From contig OY725505.1 of the NCBI GenBank assembly GCA_963281255.1, positions 1,736,001 through 1,800,000 on the forward strand: a DNA stretch of 64,000 nucleotides. The letters run 5' to 3'. A program made the position numbers and the translations under genes. Positions within the stretch are counted from its first letter, which is position 1. Every line of letters starts with the position of its first letter. Under the pieces are notes generated by a model. That model did not search any database. It was not told the DNA's origin and saw only the letters and a list, made by a program, of their open reading frames with translations. The DNA is from Aphrocallistes beatrix (Eukaryota; Porifera; Hexactinellida; Sceptrulophora; Aphrocallistidae). Positions 1 through 12,508 of the stretch are shown one piece after another.

Positions 1-94
1 ATCCCTGGTACCATGGAAAATTGTTCAGTGAAAAGGCCTTATTGTAGTAGGCTATGATATACTCTAACCGGACAATAGTATATAAAATCCCTTC

Positions 95-470
95 TATTTT
101 CCATCATAACTAGTTATAAAGTGGGTCTATTCATAGGGAGATATGCAATTAAACTGTAACAGATACTGTAATTCGATTTCAAATTCATATTCTACACATT
201 CGAAGCCTCAGGTTTGAAGCCTTCTATTGCTATTATATTCATTCATTAGTTGAATTAGTAGTATCAATATATGTCACTTTTCCTCCCATTACCATTAGAC
301 ATGATGACGAGGAGTGGCCCAAAGTGCAGTTTGATGAATCTTCACCTTGGAAATGAATAAATCAAATATATATGAATTTGAAATCCCAATTACAGTATCT
401 GTAACAGTTTGGTTACATTTCGCACATGAATGGACCCACTTTATAACAAACTATGATGGGAAATAGCAAG
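95..470. repeat. Foldback MITE (long inverted arms)
   Basis: Positions about 95-230 reappear inverted at about 345-470. Both arms share TTATAAAGTGGGT and ACAGATACTGTAATT. There is no coding capacity. I read it as a non-autonomous DNA transposon; exact ends and target duplication are not resolved. Confidence 0.6.
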
Positions 471-500
471 GATTTCAAATACTTTTGTCAGATTAGAGCA

Positions 501-690
501 CAGTCGACTCTCTCTAGTATTCAGTATGTACATCATGAACAAAGGGACCAGCAAAATGTATACGTCGTATCCGGAATTCGTAATAACCAAAATATGTTTT
601 ATGTACTTTAGTTTGAGAAGATATAGTGAATTAGTGAAAGCTAGTGTCGAGTTAGAGCGAATCCGTAGGGGAGATCTGTCCAAACAGCCA
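501..690. repeat. pogo/Tigger-like MITE, one end
   Basis: It starts CAGTCGACTCTC, as does the MITE at 16943, and shares ATCCGGAATTCGTA-type internal sequence with the copy at 50879. The right end is unclear. Short reading frames here are chance. Confidence 0.45.
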
Positions 691-1090
691 CAAACTAATC
701 CCAGAATGTAATCTTAATTGCTGTTCTAAATTGGTATTTAGGGATTTTTTACTAGGGTTTTTTTGCAGGATTTTTAGACTGTTACCTAATTACCTTCCCT
801 CGTTTGTTTATCCCTTAAATAAAGTATGTTGCAATTTGTTCCAAATCCCGTCCTTGATTGACTGGACTATAAGAGTTTTGGTAAACAGGTAAAAAATAAT
901 TAGCAATCAAAATCTTTGTTGATAGTCAAATTTGACAAAATGTTGCTGAGTGTCTAATATTTTCCATGTTTATGAATTAAAGAAATAATTTTTACACTTA
1001 TCTCAGATTTTTCTCTAAATAAACATTCTAGAAAATTTAGATACGTTTTGACAGTATTAAAACAAAGAATTGCAGTAATTATAATTGTTT

Positions 1091-1656
1091 ATCCTTACTA
1101 GTTTAAAACTCGATTAATGTTTAATTGTTTGTGTTTATACTAGTATATATATATATATATATATATATCTGTAACGAATTGATTGAAGAAACTGACAAGC
1201 ACAGAAAGCTGATTTTTGGCATGTGAGAGTTTTTTTACTATGGCTCCAGTAAGTTCTGAGCTCAGATCAAAATGTCGACTCATCATGGAATTATGACGTC
1301 ATTGCCACATTTTTAGTAAAGCAATACAGTTATTCGAGCATAAATCAGCCATTATAGGAGATAGAAGGCTGAAATTTTAATATAATCTGTATACGAACAT
1401 ATCTCACATATGATGCAACTATCATCAAAAAATGATGACTCATCACTTTGTTATGACATCATCATTACTCATTAAAATTTTAAAAATCGATAAATTTTGT
1501 GATTTTTCGTGCGATATCATTATAACAGTAGGACAGACGTACTTAGAGATGTTATTTCCCTTATAAATGATCAATGTGACCCCAGACGCCCAAAGGGCGC
1601 CTCCGGCCGACACAGTGTTCGCCAGCCGCACAGCGCAACCAAGCGAAGAGCGCTTG
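1091..1656 (+). repeat. Family A repeat, copy 1
   Basis: Family A runs from ATCCTTACTATTAAAACTCG through a (TA)n tract, then CTGTAACGAATTGATTGAAG, a body of about 450 bp, and ends in a GC-rich hairpin tail (…GCGAAGCGCGCTTG). This copy is followed by TA repeats and then a second copy in the same orientation. There is no coding capacity and no clear terminal inverted repeat. Confidence 0.85.
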
Positions 1657-1675
1657 TATATATATATATATATAT

Positions 1676-2282
1676 CTGTAACGAATTGATTGAAGAAATT
1701 GCCAGACACGGAAAGCTGATTTTTGGCGCGTGCAATTCTTTTGGCTATGGCTCGAGTAAGTTCTGAGCTCAGACGAAAGTGTTGACTCATCATGGAATTA
1801 TGACGTCATTGTCACGAAATTTATTTAGAAATTTCAGTTTTTCGATCATAACTCAGCCATTTGAAGTGATAGAAGGCTGAAATTTAAATAGAATCTGTAT
1901 ATTAATATATCTCACATATGATACTACTGTGGAATTCGCTTATTAGCAATATTGCTCTATTAGCAACCAATCTTCAGGTCCCAGGTGAAGATTTTGTGTT
2001 AATTCAGCCCCTATTAGCAACTTCGCGTATTAGCAACCATTTTATGAGCAAACTCGAGTTGCTAATAAGCGAATTCCACTGTATAATCAAAAAATGATCA
2101 CTCATCACCCTGTTATGACGTCATCATTACGCATTAAAAATTAAAAAATTGACAAATTGTGTGATTTTTCGCCTGATATCGATTATAAAAGTAGGACAGG
2201 CGTTTAATTAATTAATGTGACCCCACCTTTGTCTGACATAGTGTTCGCCAGGTGCGCAGCGCAAGCAAGCGAAGTGCGCTTG
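1676..2282 (+). repeat. Family A repeat, copy 2 (tandem with copy 1)
   Basis: Head-to-tail with copy 1, separated only by TA repeats. It lacks the 5' ATCCTTAC segment and starts at CTGTAACG. It is interrupted by a 155-bp MITE at 1927-2081. Confidence 0.85.
1927..2081. mobile_element. TA-flanked MITE nested in family A
   Basis: Inverted ends CTGTGGAATTCGCTTATTAG and its complement, flanked by TA on both sides (1925-1926, 2082-2083). A related copy lies at 24565-24708. The short CAGTGGAA-type end suggests a pogo/Tigger (Tc1/mariner superfamily) origin. Confidence 0.75.
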
Positions 2283-2469
2283 TTATTATTATTATGGAAA
2301 TATAGTATAGTATATGAATTTCTCCATTTGCAATAATAATAGATAAACAATTTTTCATTTATTACCATCATTGCAGGCGGGTAAGAGTCGGGGGGCAATG
2401 AAAGCTATAGATAGCCCAGCACTTTGACAGTCTCAATTTTCGTGATCTAAAAATGGATTTGTTTTTGAC

Positions 2470-2770
2470 CTTAATTAAAACCCTAATTTGACGTGGGGTC
2501 AAAGGTATAAATAGAAATGACCCCACTTTCATTTTCAATTTCAATTGAAAATGAATTAACTTTCAATTTCAATTCAACATTCCTCGGCAAAGTAGGGTTT
2601 TAATTAATGCAGAAATGATTTAAGTAATTCTATTGATTAATTAACCTTCGTACGTTCAGGAATGTTGAAGTGAAAGTGAAAGTTAATTGAAAGTAAACTG
2701 AAAGTGAAAATGAAAGGTGGGTCATTTCTATTTATACCTTTGATCCCAAGTATTCATCAGGTTAATTAAA
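2470..2770. repeat. Foldback MITE with GAAAGT repeats
   Basis: The outer arms share TTAATTAA and GGTATAAATAGAAATGACCC in inverted order. Inside, GAAAGT/ACTTTC motifs recur many times. There is no coding capacity. Confidence 0.6.
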
Positions 2771-3745
2771 GAATATTGTCATGTTGTTTTTCTTTATATA
2801 TTTTATAATATATCCTTTTACATTTTCATTTTAGCCTTAGAATACAACAATCTCTGGATGACAAATGAATCAACAGCGACATTTAGATCACAGTAAGTTC
2901 CAAACATTTTCTTTAAATTTACTTTTTAGATGTACATCGCTTAAACATATTTATTTCTCATTCGTATGAATAAGGAATGCGATGGCAAATGCTGCATTTT
3001 TAACAAGGAATGGACCATATCAACGAACAAAGGTTTTTCACTCAATAGTCTGAATTAACAAATTCAGTAAATCGAATATTTCAGAAGAGTTGGTACGATA
3101 AAAATAAAAGGCTGACATTTTGCAATTCACGAAATGTTTGCTTCTTCATATGCCGTAAGATCTATGACATGGTTGTGGCTTTGAGGAGAAGATAAGATTC
3201 ATTATGTCGAAAGATCTCAATTATTGAAAAAATTTAGATTTAAGATACATTGAAAAAGTGATTTTAAATTTCAAGTATGTTCTACACACTCTGGTAACTG
3301 ATGTCCAAATTGATATCAGCGATAAGAAAGATCAATAGTTGTGAAGGAAAATTTTGTTAAAGCAATTGTCCTCGTTTTATTTAATAGCCAATCAAGGAAG
3401 CTATCCGTGGAGATTTGAAAACAGAAGGAAATATTCAACAGTTGTTGAACTCAGAGCAAAAGATGACATCGCATTTATAAATGTATATTAAATAGAAAAT
3501 ACGTTCCTCCAAATAAGAAATGAACTAATAAAATTACAGCTCTAGCACTGCAAAGAACCAGTAATGGGTCGATTCAGCAGAAAAAACACGTGATGTGTTA
3601 GTGGAAAGGAGCAATTCTCTATTTCAAAAAGATGGGTATCAAACACGACTGAAATAAGGATGTTCTTTTTTAAGATGATTAAAAAAGATTGCAGCAACTA
3701 GTATTTCGAGAGAACAACCAAAAGCACTACATATTAATTGTGTAA
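2771..3745. other. No recognisable feature
   Basis: AT-rich sequence without a long reading frame. I could not match it to any repeat family elsewhere in the window. Confidence 0.4.
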
Positions 3746-3757
3746 AATTCGTTACAG

Positions 3758-3789
<32 letters not shown>

Positions 3790-3790
3790 T

Positions 3791-4468
3791 AGGGTGCTCC
3801 AAAAAATTCGAAAGTTTGAATCTTTAGATGCACACTATTCAAATAGTTTACATTGATCACCATGTATTTACCATAAAACTTTCATGCAATTTGGGGATGG
3901 TTTAGTGGTCGCGCAGAGTAGCCTCCCCCCCGTGCTAATTTATAGTGGGATATGTCTGGGTTGTGGCCAAAAGTTGTAAAAGGCATACATCTGATGTTTA
4001 AATAAACTAGTAACTTTATTTTTGAGATATTTGGGGGTGGTTTTATATAACCTAATAATACATTTTAATAACCTAAAATCTACCGGTTCCGAGATATTGG
4101 TGAAAACAGTTGGGACCAGCCTTCATAGTTAAAATTATTAATGGTCCCAACTGTTTTCACTAATATGAACCAGTATATTTTAGGTTATTAAAATGTATTA
4201 TTAGCTTATATAAAATCACCCCCAAATATCGCAAAATTAAAGTTACTAGTTTATTTAAACATCAGATGTACGCCTTTGACAACTTTTTGTCACAACCCGG
4301 ACATATCCCATTATAAATTAACACGAGGGGGAGGCTACTCTGCGACCACTAAACCATCCCTAAATTGCAAGAAAGTTTTATGGTGAATACTTGGTGATCA
4401 AGGTAAATAAACTATTCGAAGAGTGTGCATCTAAAGATTCAAACTTTCGAATTTTTTGGAGCTCCCCA
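3791..4468. mobile_element. Foldback element C, copy 1
   Basis: Nearly the whole 678 bp is one imperfect palindrome with ends AGGGTGCTCCAAAAAATTCG and its complement. It sits in the TA tract of a family A end (GTTACAG at about 3751, GTTTTAATAGTAAGGAT ending about 4514). Copy 2 is at 28759-29714. Confidence 0.75.
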
Positions 4469-4849
4469 ATATATATATATATACACACATTAATCGAGTT
4501 TTAATAGTAAGGATATATATCTTGTATATTAAAACTCTAGGACACCTCTGCAAAATTAATGGAAACAATTTTTACACCTTTTCTATACAATACTATGTAT
4601 GGTTATTGTAACACTATTGAAAGTTGTAATTGTTATTAATGCTTCAAATCAATAACTTATATATATATGTCTCAATTGTATTGCAGTTTATTACAATGAT
4701 TTATTTTCACACCTGGGAAATTTTAGGTCAATTTATCCAGTCATTTCACCAACACAAACCGATTTGCCTGAATGTTGGTGAAACGCAAGCTCTCAACTAG
4801 TCAAAAGACATGTGGAAGTTTCAGATCTATTTAGTCCAGCCGTTTTGTA

Positions 4850-6560
4850 ATTATGACTTCACCAAAATGAAATTTTATACTCTCATTTAGTGTTCCTGTG
4901 AAATTTATACTGTGACACTTCAAACCAAGATAGATTTGCCACTTTATGTCCGATTGGTCCAAAAATGTATAATGTCAGAAGGTTAAAATGTGCAGAGTTC
5001 AAAGATCGCGGTCCCAACTTGATTTGGATGCATTTTCACCTCAAAAATAGAACTAAACAAACACCTGAAGTCAAATCGGAACTATGAGATTGCGTTCGGG
5101 GATTTTTGGGAACCTGAAGCATTTTTAACTATATTGAAAATTCAGACACTCCCCAAATTTCCCATGAGTTACGGAATAATCTATTGAAAAATTGCGATGT
5201 ATAGAGAGAAAATGTATTATCAATGTCTAGTATATCCACCTTAAATAATCGTTTGACCTAGTCAGATCAAGTCTATCACTTTTTATATTAGAACTAACTA
5301 ACGACTAACGACTCTACGTATTCAAAAAGTAGAACCAACGCCCATTTTGGATGTAGAACCAGCGTTTACTTACTCAAAAAGTAAAACTAATGCCTTTTTT
5401 GGGATTAGAACTAACGTTTACATTCAAAATAGATCCAATGTCTATATATGGAATAATGCATGCTCCTTTCCACTAACTGTCTCTGAAAATCACAAATTCG
5501 ACACAGATATGACTAATCAAAATATAGCAATGGATATTGATACTTTGATACCGTTTGTATAAGTGCTGGTAACACATCCATAATCTCTACTCTGCGGGGT
5601 TACTGACTTTAGTCGGGTATTTGTTCGACCATCTCCTATCGCGTCCCTAGTCCAAAATCCACAAGATACTGTTTGGCTGTATATGTAGAGGCCATGGATT
5701 AGCCAAATTATTATCATGAACTAGTGTATATATTCGAGTTGGCACCACGACTTAGGTTGACTAAAATAAGTATTCTACGAAAACATAATATGTACGTTGT
5801 GAATACGAACATCACATAACAGGTTTTATGACATCACAATGAGTAAATGAAAAGAGATAAAAGTTATCTGACTTGATTAAGCGATTGTTTATAGAAGAAA
5901 TACAATACAATGATAATATATTTGTTGTGTCTATCACAATCTTAATTAACCGTTTAACCTATTTTTCATCTCTAGATTCGAATGTGATGACGTCATAATG
6001 AATGAATAAAAGTGATATACTTGATCTGACTAGGTCAAAATATTATTTAGGGGTGATATAAACTATACATTGATAATACATTTTCTGTATATACATCGAT
6101 TATAAAAAGCTTTTTATTGATTTTAAATTTTGGCCCTCACTGTTGTAGTAGTAGGAAATGTGAAAGATTTTTGCATAACTCATGGGGAAATTTTGGGTTT
6201 CTGGAATTTTAATTATAGTGAAAGATGCTTGTTTCAACATATATAAACACTAAAATTTGGGTTCCCGAAAAATCCTCGAATGCTATCTCCTAGTTCCGGT
6301 TTGACTTCAGGAGATAGTTTCAGTTTATCTTTCATGCGAAAATGCACTCAAATCAAATTGGGACCGCGACTATTGAACTCTACACTTTTTAACCTACAGA
6401 CATGATCAGTTTTGGACCAATCGGCCATAAAATGACAAATCTATATTTATAAGTGTTGCAGTGAGTTTAGAATTTCGCAGAAATAATAAATGAGTCCAAA
6501 ATTTGGTGACGTCATAACGGCAAGATCAAACGATTTGAAACGTTCACATATTCATTGAAG
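4850..6560. repeat. Large foldback repeat F (about 1.7 kb)
   Basis: Left arm about 4860-5285 and right arm about 6010-6480 are diverged inverted copies (for example GATTGGTCCAAAAATG against its inverse near 6415, and TAGTCAGATCAAGT near 5257 against ACTTGATCTGACTA near 6020). The interior includes a fragment of foldback family E at about 5527-5690. No coding sequence is evident. Confidence 0.55.
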
Positions 6561-6668
6561 ACACTAGGTCTGGATGAATAAACCAGGAATTCCCCATCTT
6601 TATATACAAATTTTAACATCATTTGATGTACGTATTTTAAAAATTCGAGACTAGCTTTCAACGGTTGA

Positions 6669-6736
6669 CTATATTCGGAATCTCCCTCTTGAAAACCCCA
6701 TCTTATGGGTTTTCAAGAGGGAGATTCCGAATATAG
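6669..6736. repeat. Perfect 30-bp palindrome arms, 8-nt loop
   Basis: Arms 6669-6698 and 6707-6736 are exact inverted copies (CTATATTCGGAATCTCCCTC… against …GAGGGAGATTCCGAATATAG). It lies 14 bp before a family A fragment. It is far more perfect than the surrounding foldback. Confidence 0.9.
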
Positions 6737-6750
6737 TATTTTCAGATGGA

Positions 6751-6870
6751 CAAGCGCACTTCGCTTGCCTGCGCTGCGCGGCTGGTGGACAAGTTGTGGC
6801 CGAAGAGGCGTCTGGATTTACATTGGTTCGTTATAAAGGAGAAATCATCTCAAAACACGTCTGTAAATTA
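6751..6870 (-). repeat. Family A fragment (GC-rich tail)
   Basis: Only the GC-rich hairpin tail and about 60 bp of adjoining body are present, in reverse orientation. Confidence 0.75.
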
Positions 6871-7597
6871 TTTGTTTACTTTTGTTTACCTTATAGAGTA
6901 AACAATTTCTAAAAATAGGATAGAGTAGTGGTTCCCAACCAGGGGTTTATCTAGGTGCTTAGCCGGCACTTATAGGTGCCTGCCTGGTATCGTCCGAGTT
7001 ACCTAGGTGCTTGCAGTGTGATTCGATTTTGGGGTTGAGTAATACCACCCATGGGAATTACAAGATAAACTACTGTTTGGGTGCCATATAACTTTTATCA
7101 CCTTCAAAAAAAGTACCGGACTGGGAAATCCTAGATAAACTCATGTTCCCAACGGGGGCAATATTGCCCTCTTTTGGGCGATTTTTGGCTTCGATGGGCG
7201 ATCTTTTGTGTTTTTGAATGAATGGAACCGATTTTGAAAAACAAATTTTAATTTATATAGAATACATTGTTCACTCTGTATTCTTTAGAAAGTATATAGA
7301 GATTCAAATTGAGATTTAACACTTCGCTTGTAATGATTCATGTTTTGTTTGTAATTACTATATTCACGCACTCAATATAATATAGTCTTGTCTTTCATCC
7401 AATTAATATATTATAAAAATCGACTTGTCGGGACACTGTTTATAGTATTAAATTAACATTACCTGTTACGAATCAAACATTGAAAATGCTTCGTAAACGA
7501 ATATGATTCCGAAAAAGAAATGTTGTCTGTATTCTGTCGACTTTTTATTACACGGATTTGTAACTACTCCACGCGATGAACAGTTGCTAATGTGTCT

Positions 7598-8461
7598 CTT
7601 GTGTTTTCAGACGTTCTCCAATGAAGCTATGAAACCATCAAAAATGCAGGATCACCTTTAAAGGAAGCATCCTGACAAAAAGGTTCCCAATTAACTTTAT
7701 GTAGAAGTCTCCGTGATCAATTTCAAGGTAGAAATACGCTTAAAAATACCATGGAAAAGAGTAACAAGTGGAGGATGGATTGATTGCTTCTTGCAAGATT
7801 TCTAACCTCATTGCTCAAACGCAACAGCCGCATATTATAGGTGAGACACTGATTGTTCCTGTTCTGAGGGAAGTTATTTCTACAGTAATGGTCGAAAATC
7901 CAAGAAACGTTATTCAGAAAATTCCTATAAGCAATAATAAGGTCAAAAGAAGAATTGATTAAATGGCAGTAGATTTGGAGGAGCAACTCAAAGAATGCTT
8001 CAAAAAACACAATTTGCAGACAGCATTGCTGAAGATAGACAATTAGTATACGTATACAGAGCACCTAAAAGCAATGCTACAGGATATGCTCGATTGTTTC
8101 AGTGATTTGAATCAATTACATATCAATCCGTGGATTTTAGATCCTTTCTCAATAGATTCAAGTTCTGTAGATATAATAATCCAAAAGGAAATTACTTAGT
8201 ACGACATGGGTGCAGCAAGCAGATTTAAAAATGGTGGTTTTCAAGCATTATGGACTCACCCTGATATAATCGCGAAATACCCAGTGATGTGGCAGAAGGG
8301 TAAGTCATTACAGATTGCATTCCCAACGTTTTACTTCATAGAAAGGGATTTCAGCAAAGTGAATAAATTAATTAAATGTCACAACAGGTGGCGATTTACG
8401 CCTAGCTCAGACTAAATTTAAGCCTGACGTTGAAAAGTTATGTAAACAACATCAAGCATAG
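7598..8461 (+). pseudogene. hAT transposase relic, SCAND3/ZBED type, core deleted
   Basis: Three blocks of a hAT transposase remain. First a BED-finger end (SNEAMKPSKMQDHL, 7615-7660). Then 7768-7962, with PHIIGETLIVPVLREV and SNNKVKRRID. Then the C-terminal hAT dimerisation block near 8310-8461, with AFPTFYFIERDFSKVN and GDLRLAQTKFKPDVEKLCKQ ending in TAG. Most of the RNase H-like catalytic core is missing and there are in-frame stops and frame changes, so it cannot transpose itself. About 450-650 bp upstream, GTGGTTCCCAAC (6932) and GTTCCCAACGGGGGC (7145) look like hAT 5' ends, and a small inverted element with GTTTATCTAGG ends separates them. No matching 3' end was found. Confidence 0.85.
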
Positions 8462-8756
8462 CAACCTCACTGACTATCAATAGGGCATAGCTAGTACGTA
8501 TGTAAGAATCATTGAGTATTTTGCTGTTATTAATTAATATCATTAAATCATATACGTAATTTGCAAACGAAATTTGGCAAAAGGGGCGAATGACAAAAAA
8601 GGATGGGCAAGAGACAAGCTTGGGGTGTAGATTTCGAATATAATATTTTTAAAGCTATATAAGACATTATTTGTTAGCTTTTGTTTGCAATATTTATATA
8701 AATTAAACAAATTCTCAAATATATATATATATATATACTATATATATACAGTGGAA

Positions 8757-8870
8757 CCTGTATATAACGGCAACCCAAGGGACTGGACAAAATTGGCCGT
8801 TATACACAGGTGACAGTTATATACAGGTGATGGCCGTTATAGACAGGTAGTCCCAATAATTTACATAAAA
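8757..8870. repeat. Single end of a pogo/Tigger-like MITE
   Basis: CAGTGGAACCTGTATATAAC followed by repeated GGCCGTTATA and ACAGGT motifs resembles a Tigger end with subterminal repeats. No partner end was found. Confidence 0.4.
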
Positions 8871-9614
8871 ATTGTACTAAATAGTTCTATCCTTCGAGGT
8901 AAAGCCATTCAAATTAAAACATCTACTCCATATCTAGTATATACCAATTTCGGAATCTACAAGTCCGAATTACTCAATCTGGAAACTTTCAATGTTATCA
9001 ATTATTTCTACGGAAAATATTACAACATATACCTCCAGTTGTTGTAACTTGTCACTGGTCACACTATTAAATATGATGCCGAAATGTTAATTAAGGTCTT
9101 AAATACAATAGTAAAGACTTGAAGGAAGAAATAAGCAATAAAAAAGCTTCCTCTTAATATATATTTTAATATCTACTAGATTAAAGATTTGACAATATTC
9201 GAAGAGATAGAGCGTTATACAAATTCCTTGACGGATTAGTACATTTTCTATTTAATGATTTTAAATTGAGAGTTATATTACTATTCTTTCGCAATATTGA
9301 TTAAGAGCTTCGATCGCAAAACCTTTTGTGATAACATATATAGATGTGTTTATGTCTTACCAATATTTTGGCGTGAAATATAATTTTACAGGTGCTACCC
9401 TACTTTAATTGTGAGCACTACAACAACTAGTTATGACACAAATTACTGCAGTTTGATTAATAAGAGAGCTAGCTAAAATATTAATTGGATCGCATTTAAC
9501 TAGTATGAATGTGGCAAATAACATACTTATAGTATTATATGTAAATTGAATCCACAAGAGATTGAATAAAAAAAAAGAACAAAGAACATACAAACAGGCA
9601 CAATTTGGAGTGAT
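8871..9614. other. 3' flank of mL45; nothing else seen
   Basis: AT-rich, no repeat match. On the minus strand this follows the mL45 stop codon, and an ATTAAA overlaps that stop. I do not see a convincing AATAAA further on. Confidence 0.4.
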
Positions 9615-9939
9615 TCATTTAATAGTAAAATCCCACTGTTGCAAATGTTTGAAACTCAGTAAAGATTTATCAAAACCACCAACACGATCCACAATCTTCC
9701 ATGAACTATATGGAAAGTTAATAACTTTTTCAAAGACAATAAAATCAATGATATTCTCACTTTTAATTTGATCGCCTATAAGAACTCGACCACTAGAACT
9801 GTATTTCGTTAAGACTTGTTCTGTGCTAAACTGGTATACAATTTGCAAAAATTGATTGTCTCTACTAATTCTCGCAATTCGTATTGAATGAAGATATGGA
9901 TCCAAAATATGTTTCTTAACTGTCCAATGTGTAGTAGCT
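9615..9939 (-). CDS. MRPL45: mL45, mitochondrial large ribosomal subunit protein, exon 2 (C-terminus)
   Basis: C-terminal 107 codons plus a split Arg codon of mitoribosomal protein mL45, a Tim44-like-fold protein of the mitochondrial large subunit. The sequence shows the family's final strand pattern: THWTVKKHILDPYLHSIRI, TEQVLTKYSSSGRVLIGDQ and IIDFIVFEKVINFPYSSWKI. These follow the order I recall for human MRPL45 (DRFGRLMYGQ…EYVVFEKQLTNPYGSW). The exon opens after a strong acceptor (CTGTCTTTTAG, AG at 9941-9940) with one base completing a codon, which fits the phase-2 donor of exon 1 at 34695. The next possible acceptor, 2 bp on, would bring an early stop. It ends DFTIK followed by TGA. It is tail-on to the TE-filled intron. 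Confidence 0.9.
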
Positions 9940-12508
9940 CTAAAAGACAGTTTATTAATGTATGTACTGTGATAATTTAATTTATTGATATAATGTCAGA
10001 AATGTCCTGAATAGATTAACAAACTCGAATCAATGATAATAAAAATATTTCCAAGGAGAAGAATTTCGAAATGTTATTATTTAACAGATACAAACCTGGG
10101 GTTTATTCCCAAAGTGGCTGGCATTAAAGTAGATAATGCTAAAGTGGGCGGATTCCTAACTCCCTAGGCTCAAATTGTAGGTGGATCGACCCATCTACTA
10201 AAGACATACTTCCCGATATAAAGAAATAACAATTATAGTTATATCAAACTAGCATCTACAAAGTGAAAATATACAGTGTGACCAAAACTTTGCGCAATAA
10301 TTAAATTTCCTTAGTAATCTGACTAAGACAATATTGTATAACTTTAAATTAGTCAGGATCAATGAAATCTAATAACACTATCACATAGGAATGAGTTTTA
10401 AGTCAGTTGCCTAAAAGACCTGTTGCATGATATTTTAAGATCGTAATGTTTTGAGATTATTATATCGCGAAACCATGGATTGTCTATTAGCGTGATATAT
10501 ATTCTGAGATTCTTAGAATATACAATATTCACTTGTGGTTGGGTATAATATTTTTGAAGTATAAACTTTAGATCGCTTGGTGGTAATAAAATACAATTAA
10601 AAATGTTCCGATTGAAACTATGCGCATAGTTGTTTTAGTTAGGGAATATGTATTTCTGTCATTAGGATAACGGTTATCTAAGGCTTAAAACGTTCAAATA
10701 TATCTTGGATGTGACTAGTTGTCGCATATGTTGACTGAATTCCCTGTCATCAAGTTCAGTAAAAAAGGAAATTTCAATGAAAATTGGTATTACTAGTATA
10801 AGACTACCAGTAATATGTGTAAAGAAAAATACTAATGATTATTTTCCGTGTATAGTCCAGCATAATATTACATAAATAATATCACGAATACTTTTAGCTT
10901 GAGTAGTCTACTGAAATCCTACGATTACCCCATTTAGCGAAGTGATCTATGACTATAGGCACCGAAAGGGGTGCTCGAGCCTCCCCTGGATTCGAAGATG
11001 ACCCAAAGACGCAATAAAAATGTTAGGGCTGAATCCAAATCGCACATAGATTTCGAAACGTTCGGCACCACTATCTATGACCAGTGTCTGGATTGTCAGC
11101 AATCTTGCTCGACATCTCCAGGTTTACATTGATCACTCCAAGATCATTTAGAAGACTGTTGCCCATGGCTGCTCGCAGCCAAGATTATAATTATATTTGT
11201 ATGGACATTAGATTGGTTTAGACGATCTAAGCTCCCCTAGAATATTGGATGAACAGCAAAACCCTGCAAATGATGAGATATGAGATTGTTTAGATCAAAT
11301 AAGTTCGGCAACATGTCATTTAATAATATCAAAATTTAAAATGCCAAGAGTGTGCGATCTTAACAGAGTGGCTCATTTTTGGAGGTCAGTATTAGTCTCG
11401 CTTGCCAAAAGCGGGACATATCCACATTTTGGAACATTTCAGGAGGACATGCATGACTCAATAAAAGCCAAAAACAATTTTCTGTACTTGATAATAAATA
11501 AATATTATTTAGTGATGTGATTTGATACATCTCATTAATCTCGCCAATAAGCAATTATTTTAACCTGATTGGATTCCATTACACCAACAAATATGTTGGA
11601 TGCAGAAGACAATTAATTCTATAGTGATATTGTAATTCTATATATTTTCACAATAGTTGTGATAGTGTTATAGGCTAGATAGTTTTCGTATTAGTTACAT
11701 TTCAGCGAGTTATGAACCAATTCCTGTGGTTACGATGCATTTATGAAATACTTAACAGTTATGATGATTTATTTGTCCAAAGTAGTTAAGATACGTCTTG
11801 TTTGTTGCTATCATGACGATCAATTTGTAGACGGTTCACGTAATGGTACTGCTACGATATACTACATTTTGCACCTTAGGTTTTTATGGGAACTTAGCTT
11901 AGCAGAAATTAAATGCGAATTTGACTGGATTGTATGAACAAATTTAAAAGAAATCATGGTGAATTCCCCTGACAAAATTAAGATCATGTCGTGCTAATTT
12001 TGTATTGAGATATTCCTAAATTTCATTAATCATAAGTTTATTTCTGATAGCTTTTTTCGTTTCAGAATTCGATTGGTACTGGCTCTCAGCAAACTCTTCA
12101 CGAGTCAAAGTACCTTCTTGTCAATATTCGACATTTGCAAAGTAAATGTCTGCATCCAGGATAGAAGAAGCCGCCATTATTTCAACATCGCTACCCCAAT
12201 TCCTTCGCAATAAACTAGATTTAGTTATTCGCTCGATAATTGGTCGATTTATTGCGATAAATCGAGTAATTATCGAGGGAATAACTAAATGGCTGTTCTT
12301 ACTGCCAGTAATTATTTTTGAGAGGCAACAAAAAGGTAATTGCCATCTCGCATAATGTTGCCCGAAAAACATGGTTGGTTTTTTTACTACATTATACAAT
12401 ACTTTGTGAGAGTGTATTTGACTTCAACCATAACACAAAATTAGGGTGAGCTTTGTAGTTCAACTTAGTAGTCGTTCCTTGATTTCAGTTTTCTATAATT
12501 AAACATTA
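9940..12508. other. Intronic stretch without clear elements
   Basis: Mostly unassigned AT-rich DNA. Weak inverted similarity between about 10946-10975 and 11060-11090 (ATAGGCACCGAA against TTCGGCACCACTAT) may be an old MITE. A hairpin at 12221-12288 is listed separately. Confidence 0.4.
12221..12288. repeat. Cruciform-forming inverted repeat
   Basis: Arms of about 31 bp (TTAGTTATTC…TCGATTTAT against ATAAATCGA…AATAACTAA) differ at three positions and have a loop of about 5 nt. No element ends are visible around it. Confidence 0.75.

Noticed and set aside
1201..1240. Hammerhead-ribozyme-like words (GAAAC…CTGAT) in family A
   Set aside because: The essential CUGANGA core is not present; the sequence reads CTGATTTTTGG.
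3791..4468. Long hairpin as a microRNA precursor
   Set aside because: Hundreds of base pairs long, repeated elsewhere with transposon-like ends, so a foldback element explains it.
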